64,000 nt of DNA from Nitrospirota bacterium (GCA_021811105.1 JAJZPM010000011.1:1-64000); one strand, 5' to 3'. Shown: positions 42,725 to 51,249, counted from the first letter of the stretch. A program made the numbers and translations. The notes: generated from the letters alone by a model not told the origin.

Positions 42725-42961
42725 AACCTTCCAGTTGCATAAAGATTGTAAATTAACAGCCACAAAAGCTTGATTGACGGGCTTTTGAGCCTGATGACAC
42801 TCCTTATGCTGGAGTTCACCGAATGTTACCTCCAGGTCATAGTTCTTTTTCCGTCATGCCCGAGGTTCTCAGTCGGGCATCCATGTTTTCTTAAGAATGG
42901 ATTCCCGCCTAAAGACTGCGGGAACGGCCTAAATACACACACTTTATGCAACGTTAGGGTT
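42725..42961 (+). mobile_element. TIR element, copy E (full length, plus orientation)
   Basis: AACCTTCCAGTTGCATAAAG at the left end; CTTTATGCAACGTTAGGGTT at the right, its imperfect inverse. The core CCGTCATGCCCGAG...CTGCGGGAACGG is three bases shorter than copy F at its right edge. It lies just upstream of the minus-strand glycosyltransferase operon. In gap 42695-43174 it is followed by a palindromic element and about 80 bases with no visible gene. Confidence 0.78.
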
Positions 42962-42999
42962 AAGTGTCTCTCAAGTGAATGCACTTTCACGCAAAATCT

Positions 43000-43096
43000 C
43001 CCCTTGCCCCTTTGCCTCAGCCCCGGCTGATCCGCCGAGGCGGAAAAGAGGGGTAATCCCTCCCTTTGGCAAAGGGAGGTTAGGAGGGATTTCCTG
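43000..43096 (+). repeat. palindromic element with CCTCCCTTTGGCAAAGGGAGG
   Basis: AAAATCTCCCCTTGCCCC, an internal CCGGCTGATCCGCCGAGGCGG stem, AAAGAGGGGTAATCC, then TCCCTTTGGCAAAGGGAGG and TTAGGAGGGATTT. It has the same outer AAAATC/GGGATTT arrangement as the copies at 26960, 54107 and 55212. Confidence 0.68.
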
Positions 43097-43174
43097 ATGT
43101 TTACGTGCACGCTATTTCGAGCCCATCAATATTTTACAGGAATGACAGAACAAAAACCCAACGAACCCTCCCGC

Positions 43175-44902
43175 TCAGGCGGTCTCCTGTGCGCTGAACT
43201 GCAGGTCGTACAGGTTTTTGTAGAGGCCGCCCCTGGCGTACAACTCGCGATGAGAACCCGACTCGGCGATCCTCCCTTTGTCCAGGACGAGGATGCGGTC
43301 GGCCTTCTTTACCGTGGAGAGCCGGTGGGCTATAACAAGGGTGGTCCTGTTTGCCATCAGATTTTCGAGGGCCTTCTGGACCATCATTTCGGAGGCGGTA
43401 TCGAGCGAGGAGGTCGCCTCGTCGAGGATGAGGATAGGCGGATTTTTCAGTATCGCGCGCGCGATCGAAAGCCTCTGCCTCTGGCCGCCGGAAAGCCTCA
43501 TCCCGCGTTCACCGATCATTGTATCATACCCCCGGGGGAGTTCGGCGATGAAATCATGGGCGTATGCCGCCTGCGCCGCAGCTACGATCTCCTCCCCGGC
43601 AGCCCCCGGTTTCCCGTATGCGATATTGGCGGCGATAGTGTCATTGAAAAGTATCACTTCCTGCGTGACGATCCCGAACTGCCCCCTCAGGGAGGCGAAG
43701 GTGGCGGTCGAGGTATCGACGTCGTCGATACAGACTGTCCCCTCCGTGGGGACATAAAATCTCGGAAGGAGGTTTGCGAGCGTGGTTTTTCCCCCTCCGC
43801 TTTTCCCCACAATCGCGATGATCTCCCCCTTGCTTATCCTCAGGTTTATGCCGTGCAGGGCCTTCTGCCTGGCTGAGGCATATATAAACGAAACGTTTTT
43901 GAAATCGATGCTCCTACGGATGGGCGGGAGGTCTTCTGTGCCGTCTTTTTCTCCCGGCTCGGAGAGCAGTTTCTGCACCCGTTCGAGCGGGGGTCTCGCC
44001 TGCTGGACGCCGATATTTATTTGGGCGAGCCTCTTGGCCGGGGTATAGACGAGGAAGATCGCCGTCAGGAAAGAGGTGAAATCGCCCGCGGTCATGGCCC
44101 CGCTGATGATCAGCCTGGCCCCATACCATATTACGAAGGCGATCCCGAGTCCGCCGACCGCTTCCATGATAAGCGCCGCAAATTGCGATACCCTCGTGGC
44201 CCTCATGTTATCGCGATAGTACTCCCGCGTGATCTCCTCGAACCGGCCGGTCTCGGCGCTCTGCCGGCAGAAGGCCTTGATGATCTTGACCCCCGCGTAG
44301 CTCTCGCTCAGAAATTCGGTGATGAGGGATATCTTCTCCTGCGCCCTTTTGCTGATCCGGCGCATCCTCTTGCCGAGCGTGCCGACGCCGTAGAGCGCCA
44401 GAGGAAGAACGGTGATCGAGATGAGGGTGAGGTCCCATCTCCGCCAAAACGCCACCCCGAGAAGGGCCAGGGCTGTTGCGCCTTCTTTGAAGAGGTCCTT
44501 GACGGTAAATATCAGAAGGTTCTGCAGGGCCGTTACGTCGTTGATCACCTTCGATATCATTTCGCCGCTGGAGTTCTTCCCGAAGTATCCCATCGGCAGT
44601 TCGAGGCTGCGGGAGTAGAGGCCGTTTCTGAGGTGCATCACCAGTTTCTGGCTTGCCGACTGCATCAGGTATTCCTGAAAGAAGGTGAAGATGCCCCTGC
44701 CGAGGAAGATAATGAATAGCGCAAGCGGCAGGAGCACCAGCAGCCTTGCGTCTTTCTTTATAAGGACGTCGTCCATCGCGGGCTTCGCCAGCCAGGCCAT
44801 GGAGGCGTTCAGTCCGGAGATGACGAGCCCCGCCACGATGGCGAGCAGCACCCTCGGCCAGTAAGGCAGCACGAGCCGGAATATCTTTCGGTAGTCTTCC
44901 AC
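43175..44902 (-). CDS. ABC transporter, fused permease-ATPase (MsbA family)
   Basis: 575 residues, the classic half-transporter length. The start is GTG 44902 with AAAGGAG upstream. Residues 1-320 hold six membrane helices (ABC_membrane). Residues 335-575 are the nucleotide-binding domain with Walker A AIVGKSGGGKTTLANLL, signature MRLSGGQRQRLSIARAIL, Walker B PPILILDEATSSLD and the switch IAHRLSTV. MsbA flips lipid A-core or related lipids across the inner membrane as a homodimer. Its position beside the polysaccharide cluster fits export of lipid A-core or a lipid-linked glycan. Because MsbA paralogues are common in O-antigen loci, the exact substrate is open. Confidence 0.9.
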   Translation of the reverse strand: MEDYRKIFRLVLPYWPRVLLAIVAGLVISGLNASMAWLAKPAMDDVLIKKDARLLVLLPLALFIIFLGRGIFTFFQEYLMQSASQKLVMHLRNGLYSRSLELPMGYFGKNSSGEMISKVINDVTALQNLLIFTVKDLFKEGATALALLGVAFWRRWDLTLISITVLPLALYGVGTLGKRMRRISKRAQEKISLITEFLSESYAGVKIIKAFCRQSAETGRFEEITREYYRDNMRATRVSQFAALIMEAVGGLGIAFVIWYGARLIISGAMTAGDFTSFLTAIFLVYTPAKRLAQINIGVQQARPPLERVQKLLSEPGEKDGTEDLPPIRRSIDFKNVSFIYASARQKALHGINLRISKGEIIAIVGKSGGGKTTLANLLPRFYVPTEGTVCIDDVDTSTATFASLRGQFGIVTQEVILFNDTIAANIAYGKPGAAGEEIVAAAQAAYAHDFIAELPRGYDTMIGERGMRLSGGQRQRLSIARAILKNPPILILDEATSSLDTASEMMVQKALENLMANRTTLVIAHRLSTVKKADRILVLDKGRIAESGSHRELYARGGLYKNLYDLQFSAQETA

Positions 44903-45016
44903 CAGGCTCCTTTCAGCAGTCTTCTAACGACGTCAGTCGCGGTGCGAAATTCCGGACCAAAACCATTATAATCGAACGAAGCCTGTTATATAAACCCTAA
45001 GGTTGGGTTGTACACC

Positions 45017-45181
45017 GACAGGCATAGAGTCCGGAAAAACTTTATCATGGCGACAGGAATCCATATTTGGAATGCTCACGTCGGAATTCCAGTTGGGTGG
45101 AGTCCGGAGAGCGGGACGATTGGCACGAGCCGGCCGCAAATAAGGTGTCGCATAAAGCTTTTTCCAGTCTCCATGCCTGTC
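45017..45181. mobile_element. second, unrelated TIR element (165 bp, single copy)
   Basis: Left end GACAGGCATAGAGTCCGG and on to AAAACTTTAT; right end, read in reverse complement, GACAGGCATGGAGACTGG and on to AAAAGCTTTAT. The two 29-30 base ends match except at about five positions. The 105 bases between show no ORF. It lies nineteen bases before TIR element F. I see no other copy in the window. The remaining gap from 44903 holds no gene. Confidence 0.6.
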
Positions 45182-45199
45182 TTGCAACTGCATCAAATG

Positions 45200-45437
45200 A
45201 ACCTTCCAGTTGCATAAAGATTGTAAATTAACAGCCACAAAAGCTTGATTGACGGGCTTTTGAGCCTGATGACACTCCTTATGCTGGAGTTCACCGAATG
45301 TTACCTCCAGGTCATAGTTCTTTTTCCGTCATGCCCGAGGTTCTCAGTCGGGCATCCATGTTTTCTTAAGAATGGATTCCCGCCTAAAGACTGCGGGAAT
45401 GACGGCCTAAATACACACACTTTATGCAACGTTAGTG
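45200..45437 (+). mobile_element. TIR element, copy F (full length, plus orientation)
   Basis: AACCTTCCAGTTGCATAAAG ... CTTTATGCAACGTTAGTGTG, with the standard core ending CTGCGGGAATGACGGCC. It is almost identical to copy E. The 320 bases from 45438 to 45759 show no recognisable gene; a minus-strand frame overlapping the CYTH gene end runs through part of it but has no homology I recognise. Confidence 0.76.
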
Positions 45438-45759
45438 TGAACTCTAAGTCATTACTGTTCAAAATATCCGGGAAATGGCTGAATGCTGAATAAAAACAAT
45501 GACGACTCCTTATAAAATTAATCCACGCCTGAAATTCCGGGAGAGGATAATACCAACTGCTCCTGATTATCCCTGATACCAAAAAGAGGTTTGCACTCAC
45601 AAAACCATGTCGATTCGTTGTTATTATGAGGTGTTCTGACATTTTCTCCCATCTACTTTGGACGAGAGTGCTCCAACGTAAACCTTGATGGACTTTCCCG
45701 GCATATTTGCTTTTTCGATGATGCAGCGATAAGGTAAGCTGTTCCAGTTTGGCCGGTCG

Positions 45760-46299
45760 TCATTTCTTCTTTTTTCGTCTTGAATAATATTGCGCGAGCC
45801 GGTACGAGTCCCACGGCTTGCAGTCTTTCGCGGTGAACCCGAGCAGCCGCGCGAAGGAGCGGACCGTTTCCACATCGGGTCCCTCGATCTCGAGAAACTC
45901 GGGGATGTATCCGTACATGCCGGAGTACTTGTCGAACTCGAAATGCCCGCCGCGCAGTCTATAGGAAGTCCTGTGCTTCTGCATCTCGAGCCAGACGGAA
46001 AAGCCCAACGATTCAAGTATCGATCTTGTCGCGTCGAAGTCGGAAACGCGCACCTCTCTCTCGTCTCTGATCTTCGCTCCACGGTCCCCGACATGGCCCT
46101 TATAGGTCAATACTGATTTATTCCCCTCTCTTCTGAGTCTAAGGGCGCCCTTTCGTTTCCTTACCGATCCCGCGGAATCGTCGTAATAAAGAGCGTGTAT
46201 CTCGTCGTCGAAGACCTTTCTGGCACCGAGTGCACGGAGTTTCTTTTCGACCTTTTCCCTGTCGATCTCGAGTATCTTAATTTCGGTTTCCCGCATCAT
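45760..46299 (-). CDS. cyaB: CYTH domain protein (class IV adenylate cyclase-like)
   Basis: 179 residues. MMRETEIKILEID carries the E-x-E-x-K motif that defines the CYTH/triphosphate tunnel fold. Further tunnel residues are seen in ALRLRREGNKSVLTYKG, REVRVSDF, HRTSYRLRGGHFEFDKY and YIPEFLEIEGPD. Class IV cyclases (CyaB, from Aeromonas and Yersinia) and thiamine or inorganic triphosphatases share this fold, and sequence does not fully separate them; the FLEIEG and FEFD pattern fits the CyaB-type subgroup. It is monocistronic. The C-terminus is lysine-rich (RRKKKK). Confidence 0.82.
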   Translation of the reverse strand: MMRETEIKILEIDREKVEKKLRALGARKVFDDEIHALYYDDSAGSVRKRKGALRLRREGNKSVLTYKGHVGDRGAKIRDEREVRVSDFDATRSILESLGFSVWLEMQKHRTSYRLRGGHFEFDKYSGMYGYIPEFLEIEGPDVETVRSFARLLGFTAKDCKPWDSYRLAQYYSRRKKKK

Positions 46300-46454
46300 G
46301 ACTTATGCCTTCCATTATAGCCTATTCAATTACAGTGCAGAAACATAGGCAATTTCCGGATATCCATTAAACCTGCAGTTTCAGAGTAATATAAAAATGC
46401 CGCTTGAGGGCTTCTGTACACGTTTTCCCCGGCACGGGAAGCGGTTTTTTGGGC

Positions 46455-46483
46455 TTGACAAAAAAAAAAGTTCTTGATAGTGT
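46455..46483 (+). promoter_or_regulatory. sigma-70 type promoter of the HU gene
   Basis: TTGACA at 46455, a 17-base A-rich spacer, then TAGTGT at 46478. The exact -35 and optimal spacing make it a strong candidate. It lies about 50 bases upstream of the HU ATG and its G-rich ribosome binding site AGGAAAGGGGGGAAAGAG. Confidence 0.75.
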
Positions 46484-46535
46484 TTAACACAGATTGTCTG
46501 CAGACACCACTACCAAAGGAAAGGGGGGAAAGAGA

Positions 46536-46811
46536 ATGACGAAGACGGAACTTATCGACAAAATTGCATCAGGTGCCGGTCTCAGCAAGGCTGATGCAAC
46601 GCGTGCCTTTGATTCGACTCTTGACGCGGTCAAGGCAGCGCTGAAGAAGGGGCAGAAGGTCACGATCGTCGGTTTCGGCACTTTTTCGGTTACGAAGAGG
46701 AAGGCCAGGAAAGGGCGCAACCCGAGGACCGGTCAGGTTATCAATATACCTGCCGCCAAGACTCCCAAGTTCACCGCCGGCAAGGCATTAAAAGACGCAG
46801 TAAAGAAATAA
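46536..46811 (+). CDS. hup: DNA-binding protein HU
   Basis: 91 residues from ATG 46536. The track adds 14 codons from a GTG that overlaps the promoter-proximal leader. [26 protein letters not shown] is the HU N-terminal helix pair, [31 protein letters not shown] the beta arm with the conserved GFGTF and R-x-x-R-G-R-N-P motifs, and [17 protein letters not shown] the C-terminal helix. The length is exact for the family. HU compacts and bends DNA as a dimer. A near-consensus promoter and an intrinsic terminator bracket the gene, suggesting a strong single-gene transcript. Confidence 0.96.
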   Translation: MTKTELIDKIASGAGLSKADATRAFDSTLDAVKAALKKGQKVTIVGFGTFSVTKRKARKGRNPRTGQVINIPAAKTPKFTAGKALKDAVKK

Positions 46812-46835
46812 GCGATACCCCGGCCTACTGATAAG

Positions 46836-46870
46836 AAAGGGACAAACGGCTGTTTGTCCCTTTAATTTTT
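46836..46870 (+). terminator. intrinsic terminator after HU
   Basis: AAAGGGACAAAC-GGCT-GTTTGTCCCTTT followed by a T-rich TAATTTTTG tail. The stem is 12 bases and perfect. It separates HU from the downstream operon. Confidence 0.85.
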
Positions 46871-46934
46871 GTCCGGTATCTGATATGCTTTTCCTGTAAA
46901 CCCCGTATAAACCCGTCAAGAGAAGGAGGAGTTC

Positions 46935-47240
46935 ATGCTTGCGGAATTCAGCGTAGTACCGATCGGTTCGGGGAGCAGCATAGGCGACAGGATCGCCGAG
47001 GTCCTGGCACTCGTCGATGCGAGCGGCCTGCCCTACAAGGTGAACCCTATGGGTACGGTGGTGGAAGGCGAATGGGGCGAGGTGTTCAGGCTTATCAGGA
47101 AGTGCCATGCCGCGGTGATGAAAGAAGAGGAAAGGGCCATGACGTGCATCACGATAGACGACCGTAAGGGAAAGCCGAAGCGGCTCGACCGGAAGGTGAG
47201 ATCTGTCGAGAAGAGGTTGGGCAAGAGCCTCAGAAAGTGA
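46935..47240 (+). CDS. MTH1187/YkoF-like thiamine-binding family protein (DUF77)
   Basis: 101 residues starting MLAEFSVVPIGSGSSIGDRIAEVL. SGLPYKVNPMGTVVEGEWGEVFRLIRKCHAAV follows. These are the diagnostic features of the DUF77 or MTH1187 family, small ferredoxin-like proteins that form tetramers and in some cases bind thiamine or related compounds. AGAAGGAGGAG sits ideally before the ATG. The stop overlaps the next start as GTGA, so it is in an operon with a universal stress protein and a cation antiporter. Its role there is not known. Confidence 0.85.
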   Translation: MLAEFSVVPIGSGSSIGDRIAEVLALVDASGLPYKVNPMGTVVEGEWGEVFRLIRKCHAAVMKEEERAMTCITIDDRKGKPKRLDRKVRSVEKRLGKSLRK

Positions 47241-48109
47241 CCGAAAAGCCTCGTCTCGTCGCAGGGATAGACCTCGGGCCGGAGACGGAACCCGTCGTCT
47301 CTTACGCGGCCTTTTTTGCGGCCGCGCAGGGTGCCTGCGTGCGGCTTCTGTATGTCATCGATTATCTTCTTACCCCGCCTTCCTACCTTTCTGAATACGT
47401 TGAAGAAGAGAAAAAAAGGGAGGAGGCAGAGATGACCTCCTGGAAGCTCAGGCTCCGGAGGGAAGGGATAGACGCGGAATGCGGTATTCTGCTCGGCCGT
47501 CTCCACGAATCCTTTGTGAAGGCCATAGAGGAGACCTCCCCGGATCTCCTGGTGATCGGCTTCAAATCGCACATGATAAGACCGAGCAGTTCGGAGCGGC
47601 TCATTAAGTCCCTGAAGGTGCCAATCCTGGTCGTCAGGGGGAAAAAGGCCTCCGGCGCGGTGATCGGGTGCGTCGGCATTAAAAGGATACTCTGTCCGGT
47701 GGACTTTTCCGACAACTCCCGCAAGGCGGCGGCCGCCGCCAAGAAATACGCCTCTCTTTTCTCTGCCGACCTGAGCGTGGTAAATGTGGTGCCTTCCTAC
47801 CTCATCAAGGAGAAGTGGCCGGTATGGAAGAAGCTGGATGAGGCCGAAAAGGAAAAATTCGATGAGACGGTCCGTTCCGAGGCGGAATTGAAACTCGATG
47901 CGTTCTGCAGGGAGATGGAGATCGAAAAGAAGGGAGCGATAACTCAGGGGCATCCCGGAGAGGCGATCGCCGCGCTCGCTGAGGAAGGGGAATACGACCT
48001 TATCGTGATCGGCGCGAGGGGCCTTTCATACGTCGAGAGCGTCCTTATCGGCGGTACGACCGAGGCGGTACTGAAATCTTCGCCCTGTCCGGTCCTCGTT
48101 GTCCATTGA
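47237..48109 (+). CDS. universal stress protein with two tandem UspA domains
   Basis: 290 residues from a GTG overlapping the previous stop. The first UspA unit (about 5-135) begins RLVAGIDLGPETEPVVSYAAFF and lacks a clear ATP-binding G-x2-G-x9-G-(S/T) motif. The second (about 150-290) starts RILCPVDFSDNSRKAAAAAKK and ends IVIGARGLSYVESVLIGGTTEAVL, which fits G-x2-G-x9-G-x-T and probably binds ATP. Tandem USPs are common in environmental bacteria and often sit next to transporters, as here with the Na+/Ca2+ antiporter gene that overlaps by TGATG. A single-domain USP of a different subtype is encoded at 55.4 kb. Confidence 0.88.
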   Translation: MTEKPRLVAGIDLGPETEPVVSYAAFFAAAQGACVRLLYVIDYLLTPPSYLSEYVEEEKKREEAEMTSWKLRLRREGIDAECGILLGRLHESFVKAIEETSPDLLVIGFKSHMIRPSSSERLIKSLKVPILVVRGKKASGAVIGCVGIKRILCPVDFSDNSRKAAAAAKKYASLFSADLSVVNVVPSYLIKEKWPVWKKLDEAEKEKFDETVRSEAELKLDAFCREMEIEKKGAITQGHPGEAIAALAEEGEYDLIVIGARGLSYVESVLIGGTTEAVLKSSPCPVLVVH

Positions 48110-49128
48110 TGGTAATCCAGATCTCGTTTCTTCTTTTCGGGCTCGTCATGATACTTGCCGCAGCGGAATTTTTCACAAACGGCATTGAGGCATTCGGCAG
48201 GAGGTTTTCATTCTCCCAGGCGGTGGTCGGCAGCATCTTCGCCGCTGTCGGCACGGCGCTGCCCGAGACGATCCTGCCGATGGTTGCGATATTTCTGTAC
48301 GGCGGGCGTGCATCGAAGGAGATAGGGGTGGGTGCGATATTGGGGGCGCCGTTCATGCTTTCGACGCTCGCTTTTTTTCTCGTAGGGCTGACCGCCTCTG
48401 TCGCGGCCCTCAATAAGAAAAGACCTTTTGAGCTCCGCGTCGAGATCCATTCGGTCAGGCGCGACCTCTCCTTCTTCCTTGTGATGTATTGTCTTGCGAT
48501 CCTTCTGCCGCTGCTCCTGGGCAGTTCGGTCCTTGTACCGCTCGCCGTTGCTCTCGTGTTCGGATATGTGTTCTACGCATGGCTCACCTTCCGGGGCGAA
48601 AGCGCCGAAATCGAGCACTCCGGTGATATGTACCTCTGGAAAGCGGCGACAAGGGTCAGCCGCTCCCATGCTGCGGCATCGCCGCCGCTTTCCCTGATCC
48701 TCCTCCAGATATTCACTGCCCTTGGGGTGATGATCAAGGGCGCCCATACCTTCGTCAGCAGCCTCGAACAGGTATCGGTGAGGTTCGGGATGGACCCCCT
48801 TCTCTTTGCGCTTCTGCTCGCCCCCGTTGCAACGGAACTGCCGGAGAAATTCAACAGCGTCACATGGACGTGGAAGGGGAGGGACACGCTCGCGATCGGC
48901 AATATCACCGGGGCGATGGTCTTCCAGGCGACATTCCCGGTTTCGGTCGGGCTTGTCTTCACGGGCTGGAGGCTGACCGGCATGGCCCTTTTTTCGGCGG
49001 TGATCGCCATCGTCTCCTCTGTCTTTCTCCTTGGGACGGTCCTCGTGAAGAAGCGGATCTCTCCGCTCACGATGCTCTTTTCGGGATGCCTTTACCTCGT
49101 CTACGCGCTCGTGCTGATACTGAGGTGA
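48109..49128 (+). CDS. sodium/calcium exchanger family membrane protein (YrbG-like)
   Basis: 339 residues from ATG 48109, which overlaps the USP stop. About ten membrane helices occur in two halves. Each half has the acidic alpha-repeat: FAAVGTALPETILPMVAIFL in the first and APVATELPEKFNSVTWTW in the second, where the G/A-T-x-L-P-E residues bind the cation. Such proteins exchange Ca2+ or other cations for Na+ or K+. The second repeat has no glycine before T, a mild departure. The operon with DUF77 and USP genes suggests a stress-linked ion homeostasis unit; this is an inference from neighbourhood. Confidence 0.85.
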   Translation: MVIQISFLLFGLVMILAAAEFFTNGIEAFGRRFSFSQAVVGSIFAAVGTALPETILPMVAIFLYGGRASKEIGVGAILGAPFMLSTLAFFLVGLTASVAALNKKRPFELRVEIHSVRRDLSFFLVMYCLAILLPLLLGSSVLVPLAVALVFGYVFYAWLTFRGESAEIEHSGDMYLWKAATRVSRSHAAASPPLSLILLQIFTALGVMIKGAHTFVSSLEQVSVRFGMDPLLFALLLAPVATELPEKFNSVTWTWKGRDTLAIGNITGAMVFQATFPVSVGLVFTGWRLTGMALFSAVIAIVSSVFLLGTVLVKKRISPLTMLFSGCLYLVYALVLILR

Positions 49129-49304
49129 AAAGAGTGGTTAACCACGGAGACACTGAGTCATGGAGTTGAAAAATAGGGGAAAAGGCCGGAATAAGCCGCT
49201 CACCTCAGTGGAGATATATAATACTTCCTACCTCCCTGTTTGTTTTCTCAGTGTCTCTGTGCCTCTGTGGTAAATGAACTGCCGCTACTTTGTTGCGCAC
49301 GAAA

Positions 49305-49589
49305 TCATTTCTTGAACAGGTCGTTCAGTTTTTTCAGCGCATCTTCTCTTGCCTTATCAGAAGAAGGAGACCCGCCTTTGCGGAAGACAAAGTAGTCGCA
49401 GAAGTTCGCCTTGTCCCGGCTCCTCTGGAATTCGGCCTTCGGCTCGAGGCATTTGTTGTGGGCCGTCTCCGAGTAGAACCTGCAGTTCAGGCATATATGC
49501 AGGTCACCGCCGCATTCGGGGCATATTGACTTGCGGGAAAAGTACTTGTCTGCCGCGACTTCTTTTCCGCAGAGTGCACAAACCTTCAT
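49305..49589 (-). CDS. small cysteine-rich zinc-ribbon-like protein
   Basis: 94 residues from ATG 49589, with AGGGGGTG just upstream; the track start is a GTG two codons earlier. Cysteines come in pairs: VCALCGKEV, ICPECGGDL and HICLNCRFY, then a lone NKCLEP and FCDYF. This gives at least one zinc ribbon plus a second Cys-rich cluster. The C-terminal third is charged and probably helical (SDKAREDALKKLNDLFKK). I recognise it as a conserved hypothetical type found in Nitrospirae and Desulfobacterota-like genomes, without a known function. It is monocistronic. The 176 bases to the antiporter stop show no gene. Confidence 0.7.
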   Translation of the reverse strand: MKVCALCGKEVAADKYFSRKSICPECGGDLHICLNCRFYSETAHNKCLEPKAEFQRSRDKANFCDYFVFRKGGSPSSDKAREDALKKLNDLFKK

Positions 49590-49823
49590 ATTCACCCCCT
49601 GAATTGGCCGTTATCTGACCTATGATAACAGGACGAAGAGGGTTTTGTAACGGAGTGCCATACGTTGTGCCGCTGGCACGCGACAGACTTGGGGACATAA
49701 CTCCCCAACCCCTGGTTTAACTTAAGAGGGGAGCTTATTCCTCCCATTAAGCTAAGGGGAGGTGAGGAGGGGGTATGATTCTTCCACGCGTTCACCGAGG
49801 GGTTACCCCTCGCTATTTCGTAA

Positions 49824-49852
49824 TTGACAGCCATCTTTAGGTGTGATATTTT
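49824..49852 (+). promoter_or_regulatory. near-consensus sigma-70 promoter of the 25-codon gene
   Basis: TTGACA (49824), a 17-base spacer, TATTTT (49847). The start codon of the small gene is about 31 bases downstream of the -10 box, so the 5' leader is short. This is among the best promoter matches in the window. Confidence 0.72.
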
Positions 49853-49883
49853 GAAAAAAGAATTCTCAAAGAGGAGGTCCGAT

Positions 49884-49961
49884 ATGCCCTGCAAGTCAAA
49901 AGGTCCGTGTGGTACCGGAAAGAAGACGGCTGCAAAGGCCCCGAAGAAGACGAAGAAATAG
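49884..49961 (+). CDS. 25-residue basic micropeptide, not in the ORF track
   Basis: ATG at 49884 is preceded by GAGGAGGTCCGAT, an almost perfect ribosome binding site. It encodes MPCKSKGPCGTGKKTAAKAP and five more residues ending in KTKK, then TAG. The peptide has ten lysines in 25 residues and two cysteines (PCK, PCG). A consensus promoter lies upstream and an intrinsic terminator 25 bases downstream, so the whole unit is a self-contained gene, probably well expressed. I recognise no family. Its Lys/Ala/Pro tail resembles histone-H1-like or nucleic-acid-binding tails, which is only a resemblance. The gap from 49590 otherwise holds a diverged palindromic repeat (49697-49775). Confidence 0.7.
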   Translation: MPCKSKGPCGTGKKTAAKAPKKTKK

Positions 49962-49985
49962 CTGCTTCGGGTCTCCCGGTTTTGA

Positions 49986-50011
49986 GGATGGCTTCGGCCA
50001 TCCTTTTTTTT
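49986..50011 (+). terminator. intrinsic terminator of the 25-codon gene
   Basis: GGATGGC-TTCG-GCCATCC followed by TTTTTTTT. A stable UUCG-type tetraloop on a seven-base stem makes it very strong. Confidence 0.88.
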
Positions 50012-50075
50012 GCTGCTCCGCGGGCTTTTCCGCGGGCCCCTCTTTAGGTGGTCGTCTCTGTGTTAATATGTAGCC

Positions 50076-51215
50076 ATGTTCGAGAAGGAACTGAATGAGC
50101 TCCGGAAAAATGACCTCCTCCGGCAGTTTGTATCGAGGGGTTCTCCGCAGGGGCCTGTAATTACTATCTCGGGGAAGAGATACATCAACTTTTCCTCGAA
50201 CGATTACCTCGGTCTCGCCGGCAGCCCCGAGTTACTCAGGGCTGCAGAGACGGCCGGGAGAAGGTTCGGCTTTGGCGCCGGTGCCGCGAGGCTCCTTGCG
50301 GGAGGAAGCATCCTGCACGAAAGACTCGAAAAGGCTGTCGCGGCCTTCAAGATGACCGAAGCGGCGTTGTTGCTCAACTCGGGGTATACAGCTAATACGG
50401 CGGTCATCCCGGCTATTGCGCCGGAGGGCAGCGCCATATTCAGCGACGAACTGAACCATGCGAGCATCATCGACGGCTGCAGGCTCAGCAGGGCGAAGGT
50501 GCTGGTCTACCGGCATAAAAATATTGGGCACCTCGAAGGACTCATGAAGAAAGAGCCGGCGTGGAGGAAGGTTGTCGTCACCGATTCAGTCTTCAGCATG
50601 GACGGAGATATTGCGCCACTGCCGGACCTCTGCACGGTCTCACGCAAACATGGTGCGGTCCTCTACCTGGACGAGGCCCACGCCACCGGCGTGCTCGGAA
50701 AAGGGAAGGGTTCGCTCGCGCATTTCGGATTGGACCAGGAACCATGGATTATCCAGATGGGGACGTTTTCGAAGGCCCTCGGCTCTTTAGGTGCGTTCGT
50801 CGCGGGGACGCGGGATATGATCGGATGGCTGACAAATGCGGCGCGGGGCTTTATCTTCTCGACGGCGCTTCCTGCCCCGGTTGTCGCTGCCTCGATCAGG
50901 GCGCTCTCTATACTCGAAAAGCGTCCCGGACTTGTGAAAAGACTTCTGGAGAACACGCATAGGACCGCGGAGGGACTTAAGACTACCGGCTATGATCCGG
51001 GAGATGCCGAAACACCGGTCCTGGCTATCAAACAGCGGAGCGTCCGGGAGGCGCTTGCCCTGTCCGCTTTTTTATGGAAGAAAGGGGTCTATGCCCCGGC
51101 GATAAGGCCCCCGACCGTGAAGGAGCCCCGGATCAGGGTCACCGTTACTGCGGCGCATACCGCGGAGCATATACAGACGCTTATTCGCGCGATGCAGAAA
51201 TACGGGAAGCTCTGA
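50076..51215 (+). CDS. bioF: 8-amino-7-oxononanoate synthase (alpha-oxoamine synthase family)
   Basis: 379 residues, the BioF length. Motifs: INFSSNDYLGLAGSPELLRAA, FGFGAGAARLLAGGS, LLLNSGYTANTAVIPAI, FSDELNHASIIDGCRLS, YLDEAHATGVLG and the PLP-lysine motif GTFSKALGSLGAFVAG. The family condenses an amino acid with an acyl-CoA thioester using pyridoxal phosphate; BioF uses L-alanine and pimeloyl-CoA or -ACP in biotin synthesis. No other biotin gene is nearby, so a related alpha-oxoamine synthase (such as glycine C-acetyltransferase) cannot be ruled out, although the GAGAARLLAGGS region favours BioF. Confidence 0.85.
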   Translation: MFEKELNELRKNDLLRQFVSRGSPQGPVITISGKRYINFSSNDYLGLAGSPELLRAAETAGRRFGFGAGAARLLAGGSILHERLEKAVAAFKMTEAALLLNSGYTANTAVIPAIAPEGSAIFSDELNHASIIDGCRLSRAKVLVYRHKNIGHLEGLMKKEPAWRKVVVTDSVFSMDGDIAPLPDLCTVSRKHGAVLYLDEAHATGVLGKGKGSLAHFGLDQEPWIIQMGTFSKALGSLGAFVAGTRDMIGWLTNAARGFIFSTALPAPVVAASIRALSILEKRPGLVKRLLENTHRTAEGLKTTGYDPGDAETPVLAIKQRSVREALALSAFLWKKGVYAPAIRPPTVKEPRIRVTVTAAHTAEHIQTLIRAMQKYGKL

Positions 51216-51249
51216 CGGTTTTTACTCCGGCAACAAAACTCCGTGATTT

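Noticed and set aside
44966-45238. Minus-strand ORF beginning MAVNLQSLCNWKV
   Set aside because: Its N-terminus is read from the end of TIR element F, as in the false extension of the glycosyltransferase at 42763.
45624-46094. 156-codon minus-strand ORF overlapping the CYTH gene
   Set aside because: Most of it is a shadow of the CYTH gene and the unique tail (KSIKVYVGALSSKVDG) matches no family I know.
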